64,000 nt of DNA from positions 2,683,813-2,747,812 of the forward strand of contig NC_079412.1 of assembly GCF_026213295.1 (NCBI RefSeq), written 5' to 3'. Below, piece after piece: positions 24,371 to 33,690 of the stretch. The stretch comes from Gadus chalcogrammus. Taxonomy: Eukaryota; Chordata; Actinopteri; Gadiformes; Gadidae. The notes below the pieces were generated by a model, which saw only the letters and a program-made list of their open reading frames with translations, did no database searches and was not told the DNA's origin. Both the position numbers and the translations under genes were made by a program. How positions within the stretch are numbered: position 1 is the first letter of the stretch; every line of letters starts with the position of its first letter.

Positions 24371-27339
24371 CAGCTATTCCCCCAGAAGTCTGGGGTCAAA
24401 AGGTCAAAAGGAGCCGGCACCACGCCGCTTATGAGATAACAAAAGTTCATGTGTATTTCTCTCATAACTTTTTGTCATTATTAAAGAGAGGCCTGATTCT
24501 CAGATATGCATGTTGGATGGCTAGGGAGTAGGTCTGGGAAGAACTTCAGGCCAAAATCTTGCAAGCGAGCCGCTGGGTGCAGGTGCAACGAGATGGAGCA
24601 CTTGTTGAGTCATTTCCTGTAGGGCTGGAGCCACAGGTTGAAGCGTATGAGTCCTTTGAGACCCCCTTTGATAAAAGGGGTTCTCAAATGTTGACCCTCA
24701 GTCACCTATTGCATCATTTCCTTTAGGGCTTCGGCCTCCTAATTGATCATTATAGTATAATTGAATGCCCTCTTTCATATATATGATACTTCCACCACTG
24801 GGACGTGGCAACAGTTCTCCAAATCCATATGGGGAGGGGGGAGGGATGCTTGTGGACAGTAGGGGTGCATACTCGACATAAATAGGAAGCAAACTCAGGA
24901 GAAGTAAAGACATCTCACAAATATTTATTTAATAAATTGTTTCAAATGACCCTGCCTCGTTAAATCAATGAGCTTGGTGTTTTGCTTTCCAAAATAGGTT
25001 ATAGTAGAAGTCTAAACTGCAGAAAATAAAAACATCCAAGCTGCCTTTTAAGGATACCTTGGAATATCTGCCTATTTTCTAATCATCGGACCCTAGTTTA
25101 CGACAAAAACAACACAATGGACGGCAGCTCCTTTGCCGCGTGGTTTTTAGAGCCATGTAAGGATTAGAGGCGGTCGATAGCAACCACCATAGCAACCATA
25201 ACGGTCAAGTGACTGGATGCAGCCCCGTTGAAAGAAATTGAATACCACCCTACACACTCAGGATATTAATGATATTTAAATTATTATGACCATGAAGTCT
25301 TTATTTGCATGGGTTTACATTTCGTTCTGTGTAGCATGGAAAAATCAGAGAAACACTCCCATTCAGAATGCATTGGTTTACATTTCGTTCTTTGGAGCAC
25401 GGTTATTTTTATATATTTATTTATTTTCAGTTTTTGAGGAGGTGCTTCAAAGATGCAAATGTTTCAGCAATAATCCAAAATCCAATGGCAAAACCCGTTG
25501 GCTTTTTGTCGAGGGAATCCATGGCGACGCTCACTTCCGGGTTGGCCAACATACGTCATCCCTCCACCACTCTACTGTAAAAACACATGTTCAAGTTGAA
25601 TGATAATAATAATAATAATAATTCTGCCATTGTATTTATTTAAGGGGGGGGGGATACAAGTCTTTTGGCCATTTGTAGTGTTGATCAGCAGAGAAATAAT
25701 TTGTCCGCAAAGACGGTGACGTCGCTTAGCAACGGAAGACGCTGGGATAGACAAGTCACCGGACTTCTACCCATGAACGGAGCGTTCCACGGCATTGAGA
25801 AGACCCGTGTAATAAAGGCCTATAATATTTCTGTTTATGCCATAGATTTCTCCTCAGATTAGGCCAATAAACCAATGGTAAAATAAAAATAAAAACGCTC
25901 GATCAAAGGCCCGGCCCGGGTATAGTGGTGGGAAATATCGGCCCGACCCGGCCCGCGTCGGGCTCGGGCTCGGGCTCGGATAGAGAATCTAAACACTGAC
26001 TGGAACTACTTAGCAGGTGTCTGTAGGGCTATATCAGGAGTTAATGCACGCACTGCAGCCAATCAGAATCAGAGTATTCCCCCAGACCGTGGTCTAAACA
26101 ATATTATTCACGAGTTATAAACAACCCCTACACATCAATATTAATGATAACCCTGAAATTGCCATAAGTGAGAGATACAATTTCGCACGTTGAGCACACA
26201 GTTCTGTGACTTGTTTATTTAGTAAGAGAGAAACAGGAAATCAAAACGTGCTGAAGGTAAACAAATCCTGCATGGGCTCTGACGTCATGAGACGCTCGTA
26301 ATCCTTAAAAGGGACAGCGATCCCTGAACCACCAAGATAGTAAACGACATGCCTAACACAATTGAAAGAACAACACATAACAAAATACTGTAGGTGAATT
26401 ATGTTACACTCACTACAACCCATTAAATACGGTATGATTTCTAGATGTCATGGCAACGTCCGCTCGCGACACTGGACTTGCGATCGAGGCATCGACGCGG
26501 ACGTTCATTCACATAGCCAAAAACAAGAGAATAGATGGCTAGATAAAATAAACATCAAGACATACAATTCTAAAAAGAACAGCTACCCTTTTTTCCTTCG
26601 CGGTTTGCCTACAGAGCAGCGCACCTGCATTTAATATATCCGTGTATTGTCACAATTTCTCAGTATCAAAGGTGAAAGTAGAAACGGGTGGCCAAAAGCT
26701 GTCGTATTGTTAGATATCACAGACAATTTTAAGTAGAAACGGATGGCCAAAAGCTGTCATTTGTTAGTTGTCAATTTTCAACAATGAATGATCTGTACGG
26801 AGCTCCATAAGGGACATTAGGGAGAACCTTAGTTTGGAAGTCATGCTTAGTGACACGACAAATAGCCTACTTCCAATTGAAATACTTTAGAAAATAGGCC
26901 TACGTGTCCCGGATCACGTTTCAATAGATTAAATAACGTGATAGTGTCACGTATTTTCGTGACACCATACCCGTACTTCCATGAGTATACTTAAAGGAAG
27001 TATACTATCCGCACTGTCTACTACGTTAATTTTTCAGATGTGAGTGCTGTTCCAAATCGAGTACTCCGTGGTGCACTAACCGGAAATTACGATCACGTTT
27101 GCCGCCGTGGCTCCTCCCCCGCAATAAACATCCCGCTTTGAACGGTGAACTCTTTACGCCTAGCAGCTATAAAAAGCTATAAAAACTATAAAAAATACAA
27201 AATGACTCTATTAATGGAGACTATGTGGGAAATGCGCCGACTTTGGCTCAGCCTGGTTCCGCCTCTTTCGCTACGTAGCTAAGATGGCTGCCGTTGAGTA
27301 CGGGTAGTGTCCTTCGATCCCAGGCCCCCAGGATCAATA

Positions 27340-28579
27340 GGGTCCGACTGCGTCCTGCGTCCTCCTGCCAAGACACGCCCCGTGTACAAAGACACGCCCC
27401 TCGTGTGAAATACACGCCCCTCGTGTGAAATACACGCCTATACAACGACTGACCAATCTCAGCGTGATGACGTAATATGTAGGATTGTGATTTCCTCTCA
27501 GCGTGATGACGTAATACGTAGGATTGTGATTTCCTACTGAGATCGGGGAGTAATTTTCCAACGTAGCACAGAGACGGGAGCAGTTGTCTTGTTGAGCAAC
27601 AACATCGTTAACTCTTCTGTTACGAAGCTGTTCCGTTTTTGTCAAAACCTACAAAAGTAGTTATCTTTGCCATACAGCTACACAGCCTGCCACACCATAG
27701 GTACACAAAATGGGGTTTCAATATTTCAGTTAACTTCTGTAAGTCCAGATATTGCCTGGTGTTTGTAGGCTACGGGAGGGAGTCAATTTACTGTAACAGT
27801 GGAGTTAAAAAGTTAGTGTAATATTTTGCTCATGGGCGGTGTCATTTAAATTCTGGCTCTTAATATTCACAAAAATATTGATTGGAATTTACTATGAAAA
27901 TGTCAGCCTGACCAAAGAGTAATGAAGAGAAACCGAATTTGCATTTACTGATAACTGTGATGTCAAATGCATATACTTGGCTTTACAGAGGTACAAAGTA
28001 AAGTTACTTAAAGGATACAAGCCTTAGAATTGTACATTTTCGCCCCTATTCCACTTGTATTGTTTACAGACAATACTTATGCATACGATAGGGAATTCTT
28101 AGTAAGGGAAACATGACTCAGGCCATAAGGGTAGGCTACATTTTTTTATTATAGAGAAAGGGAAGGTCATTACACAAAGCATTTAAAGTAAATAAAAAAG
28201 TAAATACAAAATATGTGCAATAACATTAAGGGATAAAATTATTATTAAAAATGGGAAACACAAGGGGCATTGGCAGGTATAAGTTAACACAAAAAAAAGT
28301 ACAAAATTAAGGGGACGGAGAAGAGGGCCCCCAGAATTGGGACCCAGAGGCAGAGCAGATGTGTGTGTGTGTGTGTGTGTGTGGGGGGGCACAGCCAAAC
28401 ATCTCGTAGGGGCCCCTTCTACAATATTTCGGGGGCCCAGAGAGAGAGAGAGACACTTTTTACTCTTTTTTTTTTTAAAACCTCTTTTTATTGAGAAATA
28501 TAGATTATAAAAAGGAATGATTTTTAGTCATTTATAGCCTCATGGTCGTCAGGCCAGCGTTTTTTGAAAGGTGTAGGTG

Positions 28580-28663
<84 letters not shown>

Positions 28664-29342
28664 ACAGATCTTCCTCAGGCATCTTTGATCTAATTAAGTC
28701 CTTTGCAAGCAGTGTGCAGATCCTTTCCCGCTCCTACTAGTTAGCGGCTAACCACATAGCCATGGGATGACAACTTCAAATCGGTAACACGGCGAAATGA
28801 TGATAATCAAATCAATACAAACCAGTGAGAGTATATTGCGACAAAACCAACACGGCATCAAACGCGGTACTTAACAATTAAATAGGTAACATGAAAAGCA
28901 ACAACTGTTAAGCTTAAGCAATATCAACATAAAGGAAAAGTTAGCAGAGACATCCCAAAAACGCAGCCAATTTGTGGTTGGATTGACGACACATTATTAC
29001 GCTGTGAGTGTACATGAAAATTTAAAGTAGAACTACACCAAGAACAATGACAGTATACGATCTCTGACTGATAATGCAGTCCACTTACCAAATCAATCGA
29101 GGCAATCATCTTTCTGCTATCTAACTGCTGTTGACCAGTTCGTTACATCTCCGGAGTAGGTTCGACAAGAGAAGAGATCCGCAAATGTCAAATAGAATAG
29201 ATTATGGCTCTGCACGAGGCTATGTGTGACGCCAGACGCCGTCGTGAATCAGACCAATCAGGGCCGACTAAATACACGCCCTCCTTACAAGACACGCCTC
29301 CTCAAAATACACGCCCCCGTCTTGCAGGACGCAGTCGGACCC
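27340..29342. mobile_element. 2-kb DNA transposon with TA target-site duplication
   Basis: GGGTCCGACTGCGTCCTG after TA (27338-27339) is mirrored by CAGGACGCAGTCGGACCC before TA (29343-29344). The subterminal repeats 'agacacgcc' and 'aatacacgcc' also occur at both ends. A 45-bp direct repeat with 'cagcgtgatgacgtaata' lies at about 27459-27530. The interior has no coding gene and contains (GT)n and (CA)n runs. TA target use fits Tc1/mariner-like or related enzymes in trans. Confidence 0.65.
28582..28660. repeat. (CA)n microsatellite
   Basis: About 38 CA units; a shorter (GT)n run lies at 28360-28382. Confidence 0.95.
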
Positions 29343-29344
29343 TA

Positions 29345-30288
29345 CTCCCCAGGATAGGCGCATACTTCCGCAATCCACCAGTGCTCAGAGGCCAAGCCTG
29401 GTATTGCAGCTGTTTAAGCTGGCTGTGGACGGGGGTCCGTCATTTCATGTGGCCCAGAGGTAGATATCGCCGTCCACTCCAATACAAGTGGGGAACAGGA
29501 TTGTGTCTCCGCAAAAAATGTCTGGATATCAATCAAAGGCTCATAATTACCTTCATGCCATGTCCTAAAAAAATGTAAGTTTTTTCTTTCCAAAATGCCA
29601 CCTCAGGCGTTTTATTAGCCGTTATCTCGTGAAACAAATGGCATTCGAGAGGGCCTAGTTCAGTGCTCCGCTAACGTGTCCGATTTTTGGACTGGTTCAT
29701 CTGGTGCTCAATAACTCTCACGGTCATCTGCTTGCGATCATTGTGATTCATCATGTATTGATCCATTTATTCAAAAGATCCAAAGACAAAGAAGCGGTGC
29801 ATTACGGTATCAGTTCTATATTTCTGCATCCGGTACGTCACGGACTAGGCCACGTCAGAGCCCGTCTACGAAGAGCCTGGGCACTCCCTATACGCCCCAT
29901 TGTACCGATCTTGGTTGTAGTTCCATCAGACATCCACTGGGTGTGATCGCGGGCGAGTCCAGAATGAATGGGAGTCTATGGGGCTAGACGGCTAAATATG
30001 TCTCTTTCACCTGCTTTTCGTTGAAATATCGCAAATTTTATTGTAGATTCCGCAAGTTCAATATAGATTATAGGTCAAAAGTCGAATGAATGAGTACTTA
30101 TGTCCTTTCGATTTCTTACAGTGAATGCTGATTGGTCAGGGACGGACTTGCGACTGATTACGACCAGAGACTCCTCTTGACGGCATCTGAAGCTGAAGCA
30201 CGATCAGAAACATTCCGTCGAAGTTAATTTTTTGTGAACTGTATTTATATTTTCCTGCAGGCCCTTTTATTTTTTATATAGCCTAGTT
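29345..30288. other. Gene-free flank, partly mirrored at 41530-41740
   Basis: No gene is recognised. 'gcgagtccagaatgaatggg' at about 29953-29972 is inverted and slightly diverged at 41545-41567, and weaker mirror similarity extends on both sides. This suggests another degraded inverted-repeat element around the LINE and Polinton insertions. Confidence 0.4.
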
Positions 30289-30302
30289 ATGTATGGCCAA
30301 AG
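30289..30302. repeat. LINE target-site duplication, left copy
   Basis: ATGTATGGCCAAAG here matches ATGTATGGTCAAAG at 40295-40308 (13 of 14), bracketing the LINE copy and the Polinton inside it. Confidence 0.75.
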
Positions 30303-31015
30303 TCATCATCATCTCATTTTCGTCCGCTTATCCGGGGTCGGGTCGCGGGGGGAGCAGCTCAAGCAGGGGGCCCCAGACTTCCCTTTCCCGGGCCACATTG
30401 ACCAGCTCTGACTGGGGGATCCCGAGGCGTTCCCAGGCCAGTGTTGAGATATAATCTCTCCACCTAGTCCTGGGTCTTCCCCGAGGTCTCCTCCCCACTG
30501 GACGTGCCTGAAACACCTCCCAAGGAAGGCGCCCAGTGGGCATCCTTGCCAGATGCCCGAACCACCTCAGCTGACTCCTTTCTAAGTAAAGGAGCAGCGG
30601 CTCTAATCCGAGTTCCTCACGGATGGCTGAGCTTCTCACCCTATCCCTAAGGGAGACGCCAGCCACACTTCTGAAAAAACTCATCTCGGCCGCTTGTACC
30701 CGCGATCTCGTCCTTTCGGGCATCACCTAGCCCTCATGACCATAGGTGAGGATAGGAACGAAGATCGACCGGTAGATCGAGAGCTTTGCCTTGCGGCTCA
30801 GCTCTCTTTTCGTTACAACGGTGCGGTAAAGCGAACGCAATACCGCCCCCGCTGCTCCGATTCTCCGGCCAATCTCACGCTCCATAGTACCCTCACTCGC
30901 GAACAAGACCCCGAGGTACTTGAACTCCTTTACTTGGGCTAAGGACTCATTTCCTACCCGGAGTTAGCAATCCACCGGTTTCCTGCTAAGTCATGGCCTC
31001 AGATTTAGCGGTGCT
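30303..31015 (-). pseudogene. Non-LTR retrotransposon 3' end: reverse transcriptase C-terminus (5'-truncated copy 1)
   Basis: On the minus strand a frame (30726-30328) reads ERTRSRVQAAEM, 'LRWFGHLARMPTGRLP', 'GRPRTRWRDYI' and 'LPPRPDPG', the familiar end of a fish LINE reverse transcriptase polyprotein. An in-frame TAG near 30730 separates it from an upstream part of the same frame. The 3' tail ends in a GATGATGA repeat. The copy is 5'-truncated, with a 14-bp TSD, and its upstream 53 bp lie at 40242-40294 beyond the Polinton. It is non-functional. Confidence 0.8.
31010..31015. repeat. Polinton target-site duplication, left (GGTGCT)
   Basis: GGTGCT at 31010-31015 is repeated exactly at 40242-40247. 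Polintons make 6-bp TSDs. Confidence 0.93.
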
Positions 31016-31131
31016 AGTAGTTAATACTTACCACCACCTGGGTAGGTTTATGAAAATATCAACTTCCGGTTGGGGGGAGGGGGGGTGGTGGTGTGTTAAT
31101 GACGGCACTTCCGGTTGGTGTTGTTATGTCA
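31016..31131 (+). repeat. Polinton left terminal inverted repeat
   Basis: 116 bp matching the reverse of 40127-40241 with a few differences, mainly in a G-rich run. 'acttccggttgg' occurs twice within it. Confidence 0.9.
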
Positions 31132-31246
31132 TGTATAATGTCTGCGTTGCGCCTGTAGGGGTCGCAGGGTGCAGGGATCTGTAAGGGCATTGGGTGTGCA
31201 CTTAGGGGGTTTGTGAGCGTGTATTGTGGGTGTGTATCTCAAATAG

Positions 31247-31253
31247 TTTAAAA
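31247..31253 (+). promoter_or_regulatory. Candidate TATA box for the first left-end gene
   Basis: TTTAAAA followed by AGGGG lies about 70 bp upstream of the ATG at 31323, just inside the terminal repeat. This is inferred from sequence and spacing only. Confidence 0.35.
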
Positions 31254-31322
31254 AGGGGTAAGACGCCTGCTGTAGGGTCATAGCATTCAACAAATTGTCG
31301 TCAGCGTTCTTTTCGTTCAAAC

Positions 31323-32156
31323 ATGGACTGCTCATCAGAAGATACCCAAGGATCAAACAGCGCTAACTGGAGGTATAGGGACCCACGCACCCTGTCGCCC
31401 CTGTCTACCCCCGCCAAGGACTACTCTGCATCGAGCATTGTGGACGGTGAAAGCCAGTTGTCTGAGGGTATATCCGGCTTTAGTACACCTGTGTCTAACT
31501 ATGTCAATAGGTGTGGTGATGAGGCACTGCTAAATGCTCCGCTCAAAAAGACGAGGCCTGTTCCAGGATTGAGAGACCGGACTGCTGGGGATTCATTCAC
31601 ACACGTTGGCGAATACGGCTTGGAGTACGTAATATCACGGGTCGATGGATGGATCATTTTGAAAGTTAAAGATTGTGCTACAGAGTGGCGGTTGAACGTT
31701 CATGAGTGGAATTTTTTCTTTGAGATTTTATGCCCCATGCTAGACGGTGTCAGGGGCACTTGGCATGTAGGAACCCATGTATACCAATGGATTTTTCAGC
31801 ATGAATCGAGGCTTCATCGCATGGATGCAATTGCAAACCATCATACGAAGAGACCCCAGGAGTTAATTTTTTTCAGACGCAGTGTTGATACAGACGAGCT
31901 ACCACAGTGCTATGATATGCATTGCATCGGTAGCTCTCCTCTACGCAACAGTGGTTTAAAAGCTGCTGATTATTTTGATAATGTCTTTTTCATACAGTGG
32001 GCTGATTTGTCATCACTACGTGGAATTTTTGCAGAGATTGATTCATTGGTTAAGACGAATGAAGAGCCAGGGCGCACATCTGATGAATACAGAATGCGCC
32101 TGTTTGAGCCGACTGGTGATGATGAGGGGGTATATGGTGTGTTTGAGTATGTTTAG
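31323..32156 (+). CDS. Polinton accessory protein, 277 aa, unrecognised
   Basis: ATG at 31323 follows a TATA-like motif and opens a 277-codon frame. Residues 1-85 are Ser/Thr/Pro-rich and look disordered. A folded part from about residue 90 (HVGEYGLEYVISRVDGWIIL, then VHEWNFFFEIL) runs to the acidic C-terminus. The pattern of beta strands followed by a Trp-containing helix is faintly like a PC4-type single-strand DNA-binding or coactivator domain, but this is weak. I know no clear homologue. First in a rightward set of three accessory genes before the integrase, it is probably an early or regulatory protein. A possible donor (GAG|GTATAAG) lies about 35 bp after the stop. Confidence 0.75.
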   Translation: MDCSSEDTQGSNSANWRYRDPRTLSPLSTPAKDYSASSIVDGESQLSEGISGFSTPVSNYVNRCGDEALLNAPLKKTRPVPGLRDRTAGDSFTHVGEYGLEYVISRVDGWIILKVKDCATEWRLNVHEWNFFFEILCPMLDGVRGTWHVGTHVYQWIFQHESRLHRMDAIANHHTKRPQELIFFRRSVDTDELPQCYDMHCIGSSPLRNSGLKAADYFDNVFFIQWADLSSLRGIFAEIDSLVKTNEEPGRTSDEYRMRLFEPTGDDEGVYGVFEYV

Positions 32157-32353
32157 GGCTATGTTAGCACTAGAAAATGTCTTAGAGGTATAAGAAAGTG
32201 GGCTACATGCTAGTATTACTAAGTGTGTTTTTGATAGGTTGTGTATAATATGCGCGTTGTGTGTTTTGTTTTTTGTTCATATTCTAATGGTATATTCTGA
32301 TACGCTATGCAGCACAGGACAATGATGAACATGTACAAAGTGGGGGCGTGGCT

Positions 32354-32980
32354 ATGGAGGCTGGTGATTTAAAGGCCGTACAACCCGTACACCACTGGCT
32401 TCAGGAGTATGCCGTCTATCTGGCCGGATTGAATCTGTCCTTCCTACAAATCGGAGAGGACAGTGAGCTGGAGGTGGACACTGCTATGAGAGATGACGGA
32501 TGGCCTGTATCAACACAGATCCGTTTAAACCCTGCGGTGCTGGGTGTTCTGCGATTTACCACTGGTATCTGCGTGGTAGCCATCATCAGACATCAGAAGC
32601 AAGCGGACTGCTGGGGGTGCCAAAGTGAATGCCCAAGTCAACGACGCCATTACTGCATGCATGGATCGACACATCATCACTACGAATCCCATTACGATAC
32701 CATACGTGATATATTGGATAGACCCCCATTCCTGCTACTTTTAGAAACTGTTTTAAAGAAGACTATAGGGTTGACTGTGTCCCCAGGAAAAATCAATGGT
32801 GTGGTCGATTGTTTTCTATGTGATTTATTGGGCAACACCTATGATACCGAAAAACTGGACGAAATAACCAGCGAAGGTGTGTCCGATGAACATCTGCTTT
32901 TGATATATGAAGCCACACGAATGTGGCGTGATACATTGTCATTCGGTAATACAAGGACTGGTGTCAAGCGTCGTTTATAA
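32354..32980 (+). CDS. Polinton accessory protein, 208 aa, Cys/His-rich centre
   Basis: The first ATG of the frame is 32354 (MEAGDLKAVQPVHHWL); a possible acceptor (CTATGCAG|CACAGG) lies about 45 bp upstream. A central CWGCQSECPSQRRHYCMHG stretch followed by HHHYESH could bind zinc. A hydrophobic helix (PPFLLLLETVLKKTIGL) and a basic C-terminus (GVKRRL) follow. No family was recognised. Its TAA stop shares its last A with the ATG of the next gene (TAATG), so the two are probably expressed from one message by reinitiation or alternative splicing. Sharing of the layout with related Polintons is the key test. Confidence 0.72.
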   Translation: MEAGDLKAVQPVHHWLQEYAVYLAGLNLSFLQIGEDSELEVDTAMRDDGWPVSTQIRLNPAVLGVLRFTTGICVVAIIRHQKQADCWGCQSECPSQRRHYCMHGSTHHHYESHYDTIRDILDRPPFLLLLETVLKKTIGLTVSPGKINGVVDCFLCDLLGNTYDTEKLDEITSEGVSDEHLLLIYEATRMWRDTLSFGNTRTGVKRRL

Positions 32981-33387
32981 TGGGGGTGTTGTTTTCTTAT
33001 GCATATGATGTGGATAGCAAGTATGTATCAGATAGACTAGCCGTTTTGATGTATGCTGCCATAGAAAATGATACGTATGTCCATCATAATGCTTATTACA
33101 AATGTATGTATAAGGGTTGGAATGATTTGGTCATGAAATTCTTGTATGATAAACCTACTGATCAAATGTTAGCTGAAATATTTACCCATTTCCCCGATGG
33201 GGACTGTTTTACCGTCGGACATGTTATGTGTATATGTGCTTTTGTATCGGATGTCTTGAAGTTGAATAATCCCTCAAACGCAGAGGGTATTAGAACTGCT
33301 CGCATGATGTCTTGTAAAATGGTGCAGAGAAATAAAACTGCCTGTAAACTTTATCTGCGCATTGTATCGCGTGGCCAGACATTTTAA
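32980..33387 (+). CDS. Polinton accessory protein, 135 aa, possible Bcl-2-like fold
   Basis: ATG at 32980 overlaps the previous stop by one base; 135 codons. A segment at about residues 62-92, 'IFTHFPDGDCFTVGHVMCIC' continuing AFVSDVLK, resembles the Bcl-2 BH1 region: Phe-x-Asp-Gly, then a Gly with a following helix. The signature Trp-Gly-Arg is Val-Gly-His here, so the match is partial. Length and all-helical look fit small viral Bcl-2 proteins, which block apoptosis at mitochondria. This is inference, and it may be unrelated. The stop TAA overlaps an AATAAA signal, and the integrase fragment begins about 60 bp further on. Confidence 0.7.
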   Translation: MGVLFSYAYDVDSKYVSDRLAVLMYAAIENDTYVHHNAYYKCMYKGWNDLVMKFLYDKPTDQMLAEIFTHFPDGDCFTVGHVMCICAFVSDVLKLNNPSNAEGIRTARMMSCKMVQRNKTACKLYLRIVSRGQTF

Positions 33388-33391
33388 ATAA
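33386..33391 (+). terminator. Polyadenylation signal overlapping a stop codon
   Basis: AATAAA overlaps the TAA of the 135-aa gene. It would end messages of the left-end gene set while the integrase message would need to read through. This is compact and virus-like. Confidence 0.5.
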
Positions 33392-33448
33392 AAGGATGGA
33401 TAACTCTGATCAGTGTTTCAGTATTCGTTTTTGTTGCAGTCATACGAC

Positions 33449-33690
33449 ATGGATAAACGGATGCAAAAGACTTATTATGACCCCGCTGGACCAGGGGGTT
33501 ACGGAGGTATCAATAAGCTACGAACAGCCCTCGCGCATAGTGAGGGTGTAGTACCTCCTCTAAAATATATCAAGAAATGGCTGCTGAAACAGGATCCCTA
33601 CACTCTGCATGTACCTGCACCGATACATTTCCGCAGAAATAGAGTATTGGTTAGTGGGGTAGATAGACAGTTCCAGGCTGATTTAGTGGC
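33449..33690 (+). pseudogene. Polinton integrase, N-terminal fragment
   Basis: ATG at 33449 follows an acceptor-like TTTTGTTGCAG. The fragment reads YYDPAGPGGYGGINKL, 'WLLKQDPYTLHVPA', 'HFRRNRVLV' and 'DRQFQADLV', the N-terminal zinc-domain tail and entry to the catalytic core of retrovirus-type Polinton/adintovirus integrases. The Asp of 'QADLV' should be the first residue of the DDE triad. Integrase homology stops right there, at about 33690. The frame stays open to 33859, but that tail is antisense of the polymerase gene. The second and third catalytic residues and the chromodomain are absent, so it cannot catalyse integration. Confidence 0.88.

Larger units (their letters stand above)
11668..27313. 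mobile_element. Large palindromic element (about 15.6 kb with insertions)
   Basis: The left end AGGACACT (after TCGA at 11664-11667) is mirrored by AGTGTCCT at 27313, followed by TCGA at 27314-27317: a likely 4-bp TSD. Both halves carry the same modules in opposite order, including 17225-17990 with 25660-26430, 18860-19210 with 25255-25605, and 22230-23090 with 24390-25250. The centre lies near 24065 with a loop of about 90 bp (about 24022-24110). The left half is longer because of later insertions (12043-16694, 17988-18770, 19213-22228). The open frames inside have no recognisable protein. Confidence 0.7.
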
